Shown: one piece after another, positions 47,375 to 57,564 of the stretch
Position numbering within the stretch: position 1 is the stretch's first letter
How the letters are laid out: each line of letters begins with the position of its first letter
Origin: Microbacterium karelineae
GTDB taxonomy: Bacteria; Actinomycetota; Actinomycetes; Actinomycetales; Microbacteriaceae
Direction: 5' to 3'
NCBI RefSeq assembly: GCF_009745985.1
Contig: NZ_WFIX01000182.1
Location: forward strand, 124,001 to 188,000
Length of the DNA stretch: 64,000 nt
Translations under genes and position numbers: made by a program
The notes under the pieces: model-generated
What the model saw: the letters and a program-made list of their open reading frames with translations, nothing else
What the model was told of the DNA's origin: nothing
Databases searched by the model: none

Positions 47375-47956
47375 ATGTTCCTCCCGGAGGCGATCGCCCG
47401 CACGGTGTTCGGAGCCCTGCTCCTCGCGGCCGTCGTCGCGGCGCTCATCCTCGTGCTCGTGCGGCACCGGCGCCCGGCGTCGGGCCCGCTGCTCGCCGCC
47501 GCGGTCCTCCTCGCGCTGAGCCTCGTCGCCGCGGCGATTTCGCCCGTGCAGGCCCCGCTGCCGATCGCGGCCGCGCTCGCGATCGTCGGCACAGCCGTCG
47601 CGGTGCTCGGGGGAGACCCCGTCGCCCGGCGCGTGCTCGATCTCGCGTCCGACGACGGCGTCCGCGAGGGGCGCCACGGCGGCATCCTGCTGCGCGCGAC
47701 CACCCCCGGATCCGCGGCGACGCCGGAGGTCATGCGCGGGGGCGTCACGATCGGCTACCTCGAGCGCGCGGCCGCGGCCCTCTCGATCGTCGTCGGGTAT
47801 CCCGAGGCCATCGCGGTCGTCGTCGCGATCAAGGGCATCGCGCGGTTCACCGAGCTGGGATCCCCCGAGGCGCGCGAGCGCTTCATCATCGGCACCCTCG
47901 CGAGCCTCGGCTGGGCCTGCATCGCGGCGGCCGCCGTGCATCTCGCGATCTGGTGA
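47375..47956 (+). CDS. Membrane protein of unknown function, SatD neighbour
   Basis: 193 aa with about five hydrophobic segments: three at the N-terminus (first 80 residues) and two at the C-terminus (LSIVVGYPEAIAVVVAIKGIARF and IIGTLASLGWACIAAAAVHLAI). The polar middle (about 85-125) has DDGVREGRHGGILLRATTPG. It follows the SatD-like gene by 82 bp and is probably part of the same unit. No family function known. Confidence 0.7.
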   Translation: MFLPEAIARTVFGALLLAAVVAALILVLVRHRRPASGPLLAAAVLLALSLVAAAISPVQAPLPIAAALAIVGTAVAVLGGDPVARRVLDLASDDGVREGRHGGILLRATTPGSAATPEVMRGGVTIGYLERAAAALSIVVGYPEAIAVVVAIKGIARFTELGSPEARERFIIGTLASLGWACIAAAAVHLAIW

Positions 47957-47960
47957 CGCG

Positions 47961-47966
47961 TAATCT
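47961..47966 (+). promoter_or_regulatory. -10 hexamer of a probable leaderless promoter (DapA-like)
   Basis: TAATCT followed by exactly 6 nt and the ATG at 47973; no Shine-Dalgarno. It starts 4 bp after the preceding stop codon. Confidence 0.5.
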
Positions 47967-47972
47967 GAGCCC

Positions 47973-48866
47973 ATGCCGTTCACGGGCCTCAGCGCCTTCC
48001 CCCTCACCCCGCTCGCCGACGACGAACTCGACGAGCACGCCTACGCGGCGCAGATCGGACGCCTCTCGGGCAGCGGGGTCGACTCGATCACGGCCCTCGG
48101 GTCCACGGGATCCTACGCATACCTGTCGCGCGCCGAGCGCGCCCGCGCGATCCGCATCGCCGTCGACAACGCCGGAGACGTGCCCGTGCTCGCCGGCGTG
48201 GGTGCGCTGCGCACCTCCGACGTCGTCGCCCACGCGGACGACGCCGAACGCGCCGGGGTCGCGGGGATCCTCGTCGCGCCGGTCTCGTACCAGCCGCTGA
48301 CGGATGACGAGGTGTTCGGTCTCTTCCAGGACGTCACCCGCTCCACCGAGCTCCCGGTCATCGTCTACGACAACCCCCGCACCACCCGCTACGCGTTCTC
48401 GCTCGAGATGTACGAGCGCGTCGCCGATCTGCCGGGGATCGCCTCGATCAAGATCCCCGGCGTGCCGACGGATCCGGCGGAGGCGGGCGCGCACATCGCC
48501 GCGATCCGCGCCAGGATCCCCGCCCGCGTGACGGTCGGCGTCTCGGGCGATGCGTTCGCCGCCGCGGGGCTCGACGCGGGCTGCGACACGTGGTTCTCCG
48601 TTCTCGCCGGCACGCTCCCCGCGGCCGCGATGCGCATCGTGGATGCTGCCGACCGCGACGCCGCGCACGCCGAGTCCGAGCGGCTGCGCCCCCTCTGGGA
48701 CCTGTACGCCGAGGCCGGCGGCGGCCTGAGAGTCATGGCCGCGATCGCCGAGCAGCTGCGCTGGGCGACGCGCTCCTGCCTGCCCCGGCCGCTGCACGGC
48801 CTCGACGACGAGCAGCGGCGCCGGCTCGCCCGGATCCTCGACGAGCTCGAGCTCCTCCCGCGCTGA
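47973..48866 (+). CDS. DapA-family (dihydrodipicolinate synthase-like) lyase/aldolase
   Basis: 297 aa (beta/alpha)8 class I aldolase of the DHDPS/NAL superfamily. The Schiff-base Lys lies in SIKIPGV and the catalytic Tyr in VYDNPRTTR; the usual GTTGE box is altered to GSTGSYAY. That change and the location away from lysC, asd and dapB suggest a paralogue acting on another 2-keto acid rather than true DapA. Monocistronic by position. Confidence 0.85.
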   Translation: MPFTGLSAFPLTPLADDELDEHAYAAQIGRLSGSGVDSITALGSTGSYAYLSRAERARAIRIAVDNAGDVPVLAGVGALRTSDVVAHADDAERAGVAGILVAPVSYQPLTDDEVFGLFQDVTRSTELPVIVYDNPRTTRYAFSLEMYERVADLPGIASIKIPGVPTDPAEAGAHIAAIRARIPARVTVGVSGDAFAAAGLDAGCDTWFSVLAGTLPAAAMRIVDAADRDAAHAESERLRPLWDLYAEAGGGLRVMAAIAEQLRWATRSCLPRPLHGLDDEQRRRLARILDELELLPR

Positions 48867-48885
48867 CTCCCGCCTCTCGCCGCAG

Positions 48886-48964
48886 CACAACGCAGTCAGA
48901 TTTCGCGCCGGACGGTCGACATCACCGGATCCCGCCCCGGTCGCCGCAGATCGACTGCGTTGTG
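48886..48964. repeat. Intergenic inverted-end element B1
   Basis: 12 bp perfect inverted ends (48886-48897 and 48953-48964, CACAACGCAGTC), extendable to 15 bp with one G:T pair, around a 55 nt centre; 79 bp. Same end sequence as element B2 at 49862. Lies between convergent genes. Confidence 0.75.
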
Positions 48965-48978
48965 TTGGGCGGACGCGC

Positions 48979-49392
48979 TCAGACCTGACGCAGGCGCACC
49001 GTGTTGCCCGCCGGATCGCGGAACGCGCAGTCGCGCACGCCGTACGGCTGATCCGTCGGCTCCTGCACGACCTCGGCGGCCTCGTGCGCCTGGATCCGCG
49101 CGAAGTCGGCGTCGACGTCGTCGGATCCGAGCATGATCCAGCCGAAGGTGCCCTTCGCCATCATGTCGGTGATCGTCCGGCGCTCGCCGTCTGCGATGCC
49201 GGGATCCGCGAACGGCGGCTGAAGCAGGACGCACGTGTCGGGGCGGCCCATCGGACCGACGGTGATCCAGCGCATCTCGCCCTGTCCGACGTCGCTGCGC
49301 ACCTCGAATCCGACGGCATCGCGCCAGAAGGCGAGCGACGCCTCGGGGTCGACGTGCGGAAGCTGCGTGGTGTGGATGGTCATGTTCGTCAT
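48979..49392 (-). CDS. VOC-family protein (PhnB/glyoxalase-like)
   Basis: 137 aa. TTQLPHVDPEASLAFWRDAVGFEVRSDV is the N-terminal VOC strand pair; GWIMLGSDDVDADFARI and CAFRDPAGNTVRLRQV are the C-terminal module, ending in the usual DPxGNxxRL motif. The enzyme class (dioxygenase, isomerase or resistance protein) is open. Starts 10 bp after the AraC regulator, so both are in one operon. The ATG at 49383 is a possible alternative start. Confidence 0.82.
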   Translation of the reverse strand: MTNMTIHTTQLPHVDPEASLAFWRDAVGFEVRSDVGQGEMRWITVGPMGRPDTCVLLQPPFADPGIADGERRTITDMMAKGTFGWIMLGSDDVDADFARIQAHEAAEVVQEPTDQPYGVRDCAFRDPAGNTVRLRQV

Positions 49393-49402
49393 GACCCTCA
49401 CG

Positions 49403-49825
49403 CTATTGCGGGCGCAGCGCGGGCGCTTCTCGATTCCTGACCGGTCTGGCCGCCTGCTTGACGACGCAGCTCGGCAGGTGCTGCGGATCCGTCTTCGCCC
49501 GCGCGCGGAACTCGCTCGGTGACATGCCGACGAGCTCGCGGAAGCGCGTGCTGAAGGTGCCGAGGGAAGAGGATCCGACGGCGAAGCACGCCTCCGTGAC
49601 GCTCACATCACCGCGCCGCAGGAGCGCCATCGCGCGCTCGATCCGGCGGGTCATGAGATAGGAGTACGGCGATTCGCCGTAGGCGCGACGGAAGGAACGG
49701 CTCAGGTGACCGGCCGACATGTGCGCGCCGCGGGCGAGCTCGTCGACGTCGAGCGGCTGCGCGTACTCACGATCGATCCGGTCGCGCACGCGACGCAGCG
49801 CGACGAGGTCCGGGTCGAGTTCCAT
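49403..49825 (-). CDS. AraC-family transcriptional regulator (DNA-binding domain only)
   Basis: 140 aa consisting almost entirely of the AraC double helix-turn-helix: DELARGAHMSAGHLSRSFRRAYGESPYSYL and ACFAVGSSSLGTFSTRFRELVGMSPSEFR. No ligand domain. Starts ATG 49825 with AGGGGAG just upstream. Probably controls the VOC gene behind it. Confidence 0.88.
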   Translation of the reverse strand: MELDPDLVALRRVRDRIDREYAQPLDVDELARGAHMSAGHLSRSFRRAYGESPYSYLMTRRIERAMALLRRGDVSVTEACFAVGSSSLGTFSTRFRELVGMSPSEFRARAKTDPQHLPSCVVKQAARPVRNREAPALRPQ

Positions 49826-49838
49826 GGTCTCCCCTATC

Positions 49839-49876
49839 CACACAGCACAACGCAGTCCACACAGCACAACGCAGTC
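49839..49876. repeat. 19 bp tandem duplication at the end of element B2
   Basis: CACACAGCACAACGCAGTC occurs twice head-to-tail without spacer (49839-49857 and 49858-49876), directly upstream of the AraC gene. The second copy is the left arm of element B2. Confidence 0.8.
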
Positions 49877-49946
49877 GATCCTGTGGCAGAACGGCCGGAA
49901 TCAGGCGGCCGGGGCGATTCTCCCTCGAATCGACTGCGTTGTGCTG
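49862..49946. repeat. Intergenic inverted-end element B2
   Basis: 18 bp perfect inverted ends (49862-49879 and 49929-49946, CAGCACAACGCAGTCGAT) around a 49 nt centre; 85 bp. Lies 30 bp after the galE stop and upstream of the AraC gene. Shares its ends with B1 but not its centre. Confidence 0.78.
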
Positions 49947-49976
49947 GGAGACGGGCGTGTGCGGCGACGGCGGGAT

Positions 49977-50996
<1,020 letters not shown>

Positions 50997-51016
50997 GGCT
51001 CCACCCTAGCGGGGCG

Positions 51017-51685
51017 TCACACCCGCGACGGCCCCAGTGCGCCGCCCGACTCGTCGAGGTAGCACGCGCCGCACAACGACTCGTAGGTCACGAAGTGCTC
51101 GTCGCGCACGGCCGCCGTCGCCGCGTCGATCGCAACCTGGTCGCCGTCGAAGACGAACTCGCCGCCGATCTTCCGGCCGTTGAACATGGCCTTGCGCCCG
51201 CAGCGGCAGATCGTCTTGAGCTCCTCGAGCGAGTGCGCCACCTCGAGCAGGCGGCGGGATCCAGGGAACGCCTCGGTCTGGAAGTCGGTGCGGATCCCGT
51301 ATGCCATGACGGGGATCCCGTCTTCGACCGCGATGCGGAACAGGTCGTCGACCTGCGGCCGGGCGAGGAACTGCGCCTCGTCGATGAGGAGGCACGCCAC
51401 GTCGCTCGCGCGGTCGCCGGCGAAAAGCGCGTGCTCCCCCGCGTCCCGCACGCGCGCCCGTTCGCGCGCGACCAGCTCGCGCACATCATCGTCGGGCGCG
51501 ATGAGGAAGTCGACGGGGCGGGTGACGCCGAGGCGCGACTCGATCTCGTCGGCGCCCTTCGTGTCGATGACCGGCTTCGCGAGCAGGACGGCCTGACCGC
51601 GCTCCTCGTAGTTGTACGCCGCCTGCAGCAGGGCGGTCGATTTGCCGGAGTTCATCGCCCCGTAGCGGAAGTACAGTTTGGCCAC
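51017..51685 (-). CDS. tdk: Thymidine kinase
   Basis: 222 aa type II thymidine kinase. P-loop YGAMNSGKST, Walker B-like LIDEAQFL, and the lasso/zinc region with CRCGR and a second CGAC pair near the C-terminus. Phosphorylates thymidine in salvage. Heads a probable two-gene unit with galE. Confidence 0.95.
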   Translation of the reverse strand: MAKLYFRYGAMNSGKSTALLQAAYNYEERGQAVLLAKPVIDTKGADEIESRLGVTRPVDFLIAPDDDVRELVARERARVRDAGEHALFAGDRASDVACLLIDEAQFLARPQVDDLFRIAVEDGIPVMAYGIRTDFQTEAFPGSRRLLEVAHSLEELKTICRCGRKAMFNGRKIGGEFVFDGDQVAIDAATAAVRDEHFVTYESLCGACYLDESGGALGPSRV

Positions 51686-51721
51686 CGCAACAGCGTAGTC
51701 GGCGCAGGGTGAGATGCCGCA

Positions 51722-51752
51722 CGCCCCGGCCGACGAGCGTCGAGCCGGGGCG
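51722..51752 (-). terminator. Terminator hairpin after mqo
   Basis: Arms CGCCCCGGC (51722-51730) and GCCGGGGCG (51744-51752) with a 13 nt loop, 19 bp beyond the mqo stop. A second small AGGAG/CTCCT hairpin follows closely before the stop. No T-run. Confidence 0.65.
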
Positions 51753-51771
51753 CGCGAGGAGGCTTCCGCTC

Positions 51772-53217
51772 CTAGGCGAGCACGCCGAGCTTGTCGGCGG
51801 AGGTGCCGGTGACCTCGGCGGCGCGCTCCGGATCGTCGTTGAGCGAGGTGCCGAGAGTGGGGATCAGCTCACGCAGTGTGCGCTCCCACCCGCCGATGCG
51901 CTCGGGGAAGCACCTCGAGAGCAGGTCGATCATGATCGACACGGTCGTCGACGCTCCGGGCGAGGCGCCGAGCAGGCCGGCGATCGTGCCGTCGGTCGAC
52001 GAGACGACCTCGGTGCCGAACTGCAGCTTGCCGCCCTTCATGACCTGGGCGCGCTGGCCTGCCTGGATGAGCTCCCAATCGGCACCGTCGGCGGTCGGCA
52101 TGAAGTCTCGGAGGCTGTCGACCTTCCGCGCTCGGCTCTTCATCAGCTCGCCCACGAGGTACTTCACGAGCGACAGGTTGGTGGCGCCGACCTTCAGCAT
52201 CGACAGGATGTTGGAGAACCGCACCTGCTGCACGATGTCGAACCAGCTCCCCGTCTTGAGGAACTTGGGGCTGAACGTCGCGAAGGGGCCGAACATGAGG
52301 GATCCCTCGCCGTCGACCATGCGCGTGTCGAGGTGCGGCACCGACATCGGCGGCGCGCCGACGGCTGCCTGCGAGTAGACCTTGGCCTGGTGCTGCTTCA
52401 CGATGGCGGGGTCGGAGGTCTTGAGGAACTGTCCGCCGATCGGGAAGACGCCGTAACCCTTGATCTCAGGGATCTTCGCGCTCTGCAGCAGCTTGATCGC
52501 CCAGCCGCCGGCGCCGACGAACACGAACCGCGCGTTCATGCTGCCCGGCGCGCCGCCCACGCGGTTGCGATAGCGGATGTCCCACGATCCGTCGTTCTTC
52601 TTCGTGAGCTTCTTCACCTCGTGATTCAGGCGCATCTCGGCGCCGTTCTCCGTGAGATGGTCGAAGAGCTGGTGGGTGATCGCGCCGAAGTCGACGTCGG
52701 TTCCCGCGGGCACGCGCGTCGCGGCGAACGGCTCGCCCTTGCGGCGCTTCTTCATGAGCAGGGGCGCCCACTGGTGGATGACGCGCGAGTCCTCGCTGTA
52801 CTCGATGCCGGCGAACAGCGGCTCCTTGCGGAGCGTCTCGTAGCGCTGGCGCAGGTACGCGACGTCCTTCTCACCTGTCACGAACGTCATGTGGGGGGTG
52901 GCGTTGATGAACGTGCTCGCCTCATCGAGGATCCCGCGGTCGATCAGCGACGACCAGAGCTGGCGGCTCACCTGGAACTGCTCGTTGATGGCGATCGCCT
53001 TCGACGGGTCGTCGGCGTTCGGCATGTAGTTGAGCTCGCACAGCGCGGAGTGGCCGGTGCCGGCGTTGTTCCACGGGTTCGAACTCTCCTGCGCGACGTC
53101 GCCGAGGCGCTCGAAGACGACGATCTTCCAGTCGGGCTGAAGTTCTTTGAGGAGTGTGCCCAGCGTGGCGGACATCACTCCGCCGCCGATGAGCACGACA
53201 TCTACGGATTCGCTCAC
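51772..53217 (-). CDS. mqo: Malate:quinone oxidoreductase
   Basis: 481 aa FAD enzyme oxidising malate to oxaloacetate and passing electrons to the quinone pool, peripheral at the membrane. Dinucleotide-binding start DVVLIGGGVMSATLGTLL, the family signature SSNPWNNAGTGHSALCELNY, and FVFVGAGGWAIKLLQ. Starts at GTG 53217 with GGAGG just upstream. Typical of actinobacteria and replaces or complements NAD-linked malate dehydrogenase. Confidence 0.96.
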   Translation of the reverse strand: MSESVDVVLIGGGVMSATLGTLLKELQPDWKIVVFERLGDVAQESSNPWNNAGTGHSALCELNYMPNADDPSKAIAINEQFQVSRQLWSSLIDRGILDEASTFINATPHMTFVTGEKDVAYLRQRYETLRKEPLFAGIEYSEDSRVIHQWAPLLMKKRRKGEPFAATRVPAGTDVDFGAITHQLFDHLTENGAEMRLNHEVKKLTKKNDGSWDIRYRNRVGGAPGSMNARFVFVGAGGWAIKLLQSAKIPEIKGYGVFPIGGQFLKTSDPAIVKQHQAKVYSQAAVGAPPMSVPHLDTRMVDGEGSLMFGPFATFSPKFLKTGSWFDIVQQVRFSNILSMLKVGATNLSLVKYLVGELMKSRARKVDSLRDFMPTADGADWELIQAGQRAQVMKGGKLQFGTEVVSSTDGTIAGLLGASPGASTTVSIMIDLLSRCFPERIGGWERTLRELIPTLGTSLNDDPERAAEVTGTSADKLGVLA

Positions 53218-53267
53218 GATCCTCCACCCTACTCTCGGCGCCTGGGTGCCCCGTACCGCGCGCGCAC

Positions 53268-53291
53268 CGCAAGAACCGCCGTTCTTGCGGC
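53268..53291 (-). terminator. Terminator hairpin after asd
   Basis: CCGCAAGAAC (53268-53277) and GTTCTTGCGG (53282-53291) with a 4 nt loop, 26 bp downstream of the asd stop and upstream of mqo. Compact and intrinsic-like, but no T-run. Confidence 0.7.
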
Positions 53292-53317
53292 GATGTCATG
53301 CCCGCGGCGGCCCGGGT

Positions 53318-54448
<1,131 letters not shown>

Positions 54449-54533
54449 CTACCGGGGAGCGAAAGCGCGCGCCTCGCCGCCGCAACGGCACGTCACGAAC
54501 GCGCGAGCCCGGCTTTTCGGCGTCGTCGTTCTT

Positions 54534-54992
54534 CTAGGTCGCCGCCGGCGGGGCGATATAGGTCAGGAACGGCACCCGGTCGGCGACGCGGTCGTACAGG
54601 CGCTGCGCGTCGAGGTTCGTCTCCGACGTGATCCAGCGCACCTCCATCAGCCCCTCGTCCGCGGCGATCCGCTGGAGATCGGCGATCAGCGCGGATCCGG
54701 TGCCCGCGCCGCGCTCGTCGGAGGCTGTGAACAGGTCGTCGAGGAAGATCGCGGTGCCGCCGCGCGACGGGCGGGCGAAGCGCCGCCAGTGGGCGAGAGC
54801 GATGGGGCGGCCGGCTCGCACCGCGAGACGGCCCTGCAGCTCGTGCCGCGGATCCATCAGCCACGCCCACACGGCCTCGATCACGCGCTCGTCGTGCTCG
54901 AGTCGGTAGAAGTCTCGGTATCCGCGGAACAGCGCGCCCCACGCGTCGAGGTCGGCGGGCTCCACGGGGCGGATGACGAGATCGGTGGTCAT
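54534..54992 (-). CDS. GNAT-family N-acetyltransferase
   Basis: 152 aa. GNAT fold: IRPVEPADLDAWGALFRGYRDFY at the N-terminus, LDDLFTASDERGAGTGSALIADLQ (motif A, acetyl-CoA pyrophosphate loop) and a C-terminal TNLDAQRLYDRVA. Substrate unknown. Lies between lysC and asd. Confidence 0.85.
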   Translation of the reverse strand: MTTDLVIRPVEPADLDAWGALFRGYRDFYRLEHDERVIEAVWAWLMDPRHELQGRLAVRAGRPIALAHWRRFARPSRGGTAIFLDDLFTASDERGAGTGSALIADLQRIAADEGLMEVRWITSETNLDAQRLYDRVADRVPFLTYIAPPAAT

Positions 54993-55046
54993 TCCGCGAG
55001 CCTATGCGTCCGTTCTCCGCGTGCCCGGATGCGCAGGGGCGCCCGG

Positions 55047-55553
55047 TCAGACGGAGAGCTTGAAGCCGATGTGCGAGGGGGCGTAGCCGAGGCGTTCGTA
55101 GAAGCGGTGCGCGTCGGTGCGGGCGGCGTCCGAGGTCAGTTGGATGAGGCGCGCGCCGAGCGCAGGTGCGGCCACGTCCGACGCCCAGCGCATGAGCGCC
55201 GCGCCGATGCCCTCCGAGCGGAGGTCGTCTCGCACCCGCACGGTCTCGACCTGGAGCCTGGACGCACCCTGCCGCGCGAGGCCCGGCAGCACGGTCAGCT
55301 GCATCGTCGCGATCACCTCGCCGCCGAGCTCGGCGACGAGCTGCGTGTTGCGCGGATCGGCGCCGATCTCGCCGAGGGCGCGCGCATAGTCGTCGCGGTC
55401 CTCGCTGGATCCGACGTCGCCGCGGGCGGCGCTGACCGGGTCGTTCGCGATCAGGGCGATCAGTGCGTCGAGGTCGCCGTCCCGTGCGGCCCGCAGCGTG
55501 AACGCCCCCGCGCGGGAGGCGAGCTCGGTGGGGAGCGCGAGCTCTGCGAGCAT
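55047..55553 (-). CDS. GNAT-family N-acetyltransferase
   Basis: 168 aa. TLRAARDGDLDALIALIA, then VETVRVRDDLRSEGIGAALMRWA (acetyl-CoA loop) and DAHRFYERLGYAPSHIGFK. Starts 3 bp after the lysC stop, so it is cotranscribed with lysC. Substrate unknown; only distantly similar to its neighbour at 54534. Confidence 0.85.
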   Translation of the reverse strand: MLAELALPTELASRAGAFTLRAARDGDLDALIALIANDPVSAARGDVGSSEDRDDYARALGEIGADPRNTQLVAELGGEVIATMQLTVLPGLARQGASRLQVETVRVRDDLRSEGIGAALMRWASDVAAPALGARLIQLTSDAARTDAHRFYERLGYAPSHIGFKLSV

Positions 55554-55555
55554 CG

Positions 55556-56092
55556 TCAGCGGCCGGTGCCGGCGTAGACCGTCGCTTCGACGTCGCCGTC
55601 GAGGCCATAGGCCGTGTGCACCGCGCGCGCTGCCTTGTCGAGGTCGGTGTCGCGCAGCACGACCGAGACGCGGATCTCGCTGGTCGAGATCATCTCGATG
55701 TTGATGCCGTTGCTGCTGAGCGCGTCGAACAGCGTGAGCGAGACGCCGGAGTGCGAGCGCATGCCCGCGCCGACGACGGAGAGCTTGCCGATCTGGTCGT
55801 CGTGCACGAGGCTCTGGAAGCCCAGCTCGTCCTGTTCGGCCTTCAGCTGCTTCGCGACGTCGGGCGCCTGCTCCTTCGGGAGCGTGAACGAGATGTCGGT
55901 GTGCCCGGGGCTCGCCGACTGCACGTTCTGGACGATCATGTCGATGTTCGCGCCGCTCTTGGAGACGCGCGTGAAGATCGCGGCCGCGGATCCGGGCACG
56001 TCGGGGACTCCGACGACCGTGATCTTCGCCTGACTGCGGTCGATGGCCACGCCGGCGACGACGGGCTCCTCCTTGCCGATGACGTCGGACAT
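55556..56092 (-). CDS. Aspartokinase beta subunit (in-frame internal start)
   Basis: ATG at 56092 inside lysC, preceded by AAGGGAG with 5 nt spacing, reading MSDVIGKEE and onward for 178 aa: exactly the ACT-domain half of the protein. Known alpha2beta2 aspartokinases make their beta chain from such an internal site. The match in position and length is close; production of the shorter chain is inferred. Confidence 0.7.
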   Translation of the reverse strand: MSDVIGKEEPVVAGVAIDRSQAKITVVGVPDVPGSAAAIFTRVSKSGANIDMIVQNVQSASPGHTDISFTLPKEQAPDVAKQLKAEQDELGFQSLVHDDQIGKLSVVGAGMRSHSGVSLTLFDALSSNGINIEMISTSEIRVSVVLRDTDLDKAARAVHTAYGLDGDVEATVYAGTGR

Positions 56093-56860
56093 GTCTTCTC
56101 CCTTGGCGAGGCGAGGGTCTGCCATGCCCTCGCCGAGAACGTATGTGCCCTCGTTCGACGTGAACGTGGAGCGTGCGTGGATGAGTACGTTGTGCCGGCG
56201 GGCGTACTCGACCGCGCGGATGTAGAGCACCTTCGCGCCGTTGGCGGCGAGCTCGAGCATCTCCTCGGCGGAGACGACGTCGAGCTTCCTCGCGAGCGGC
56301 ACGACGCGCGGGTCGCAGGTGAAGATCCCATCGACGTCGCTGTAGATCTCGCAGACGTCGGCGTCGAGCGCCGCGGCGAGCGCGACCGCGGTGGTGTCGG
56401 ATCCGCCGCGGCCGAGCGTCGTGATGTCGCGGGTGTCGCGGTTGAAGCCCTGGAAGCCGGCGACGATGACGATCGCGCCGTCGTCGAGCGCCTCGCGGAG
56501 GCGGACGGGGGTCACGTCCACGATGCGCGCGGATCCGTGGTCGGCGGTCGTGATCATGCCGGCCTGGCTGCCCGTGAAGGAGCGCGCCTCGCAGCCGAGC
56601 GAGTGGATCGTCATTGCGAGGAGCGCCATCGAGATGCGTTCGCCGCTCGAGAGCAGCATGTCGAGCTCGCGCGGTGCCGGGCTGGGCGCGACGGCGCGGG
56701 CGAGGTCGAGCAGCTCGTCGGTCGTGTCGCCCATCGCGCTGACGGCGACGACGACGTCATTGCCCGCGCGGCGAGTGTCGACGATCCGCTTCGCGACGCG
56801 CTTGATGCTCTCGGCATCCGCGACGCTGGATCCGCCGAACTTCTGCACGATCAATGCCAC
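55556..56860 (-). CDS. lysC: Aspartokinase, alpha subunit
   Basis: 434 aa. Phosphorylates aspartate, the first step of the DAP/lysine, threonine and methionine pathway. Kinase domain starts [20 protein letters not shown] and contains [18 protein letters not shown]; two ACT domains at the C-terminus bind feedback effectors. An internal ATG at codon 257 with a strong ribosome binding site would give the beta chain (see 55556-56092), as in the alpha2beta2 enzymes of corynebacteria and Bacillus. Follows recR. Confidence 0.96.
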   Translation of the reverse strand: MALIVQKFGGSSVADAESIKRVAKRIVDTRRAGNDVVVAVSAMGDTTDELLDLARAVAPSPAPRELDMLLSSGERISMALLAMTIHSLGCEARSFTGSQAGMITTADHGSARIVDVTPVRLREALDDGAIVIVAGFQGFNRDTRDITTLGRGGSDTTAVALAAALDADVCEIYSDVDGIFTCDPRVVPLARKLDVVSAEEMLELAANGAKVLYIRAVEYARRHNVLIHARSTFTSNEGTYVLGEGMADPRLAKGEDMSDVIGKEEPVVAGVAIDRSQAKITVVGVPDVPGSAAAIFTRVSKSGANIDMIVQNVQSASPGHTDISFTLPKEQAPDVAKQLKAEQDELGFQSLVHDDQIGKLSVVGAGMRSHSGVSLTLFDALSSNGINIEMISTSEIRVSVVLRDTDLDKAARAVHTAYGLDGDVEATVYAGTGR

Positions 56861-56946
56861 TGTGGTGCTCCCGGGTGATGCTGCGAGGGGCGCGATCCGC
56901 CCACCGCACCAGCTTAGAGCGACGGTGGGCGGGGACGAGAATCGGG

Positions 56947-57540
56947 TTACGCCGAGCGGCGCCCCTCGAAAGCGCGGCCGAGGGTGATCTCGTCGGCGTA
57001 CTCGAGGTCGCCGCCGACGGGGAGGCCGGACGCGAGCCGCGTGACGGCGATGTCCATGTCGCTCAGCAGGCGGTTGAGGTAGGCGGAGGTCGCCTCGCCC
57101 TCGAGGTTCGGGTTGGTGGCGAGGATGACCTCCTGCACCGTCGCGTCGGCGAGGCGCGTCATGAGCTGGCGGATCCGCAGATCGTCGGGCCCGATGCCGG
57201 CGATCGGGCTGATCGCGCCGCCGAGCACGTGGTACAGGCCGCTGAACTCGCGCGTGCGCTCGATCGCCGCGACGTCCTTGGCGTCCTCGACGACGCAGAT
57301 GATCGCCTGATTGCGGCGCGGGTCGCGACAGACGGCGCAGAGCTCGCTCTCGGAGACGTTGCCGCAGCGCTCACAGAACCTGACCCGCTCGCGCACATCC
57401 CGCAGCAGCTCGGACAGCCGCGATACGTCGAACGCGGGGGTCTGCAGGATGTGGAACGCGATGCGCTGCGCCGACTTGGGGCCGACGCCGGGCAGGCGCC
57501 CCAGCTCATCGATCAGTTCCTGGACGATTCCGTCGTACAT
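56947..57540 (-). CDS. recR: Recombination mediator RecR
   Basis: 197 aa. Helix-hairpin-helix ([20 protein letters not shown]), a four-Cys zinc motif (CERCGN and CAVC), and a Toprim domain with [16 protein letters not shown]. Acts with RecF/RecO to load RecA at gaps. Directly downstream of dnaX, the conserved order. Confidence 0.96.
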   Translation of the reverse strand: MYDGIVQELIDELGRLPGVGPKSAQRIAFHILQTPAFDVSRLSELLRDVRERVRFCERCGNVSESELCAVCRDPRRNQAIICVVEDAKDVAAIERTREFSGLYHVLGGAISPIAGIGPDDLRIRQLMTRLADATVQEVILATNPNLEGEATSAYLNRLLSDMDIAVTRLASGLPVGGDLEYADEITLGRAFEGRRSA

Positions 57541-57564
57541 CGGTGATCTTTCTCGAGGGATCCG

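Noticed and set aside
43498-49946. Inverted-end elements as insertion sequences
   Set aside because: About 80 bp with no coding capacity, and no obvious target-site duplication flanking them; at most non-autonomous elements.
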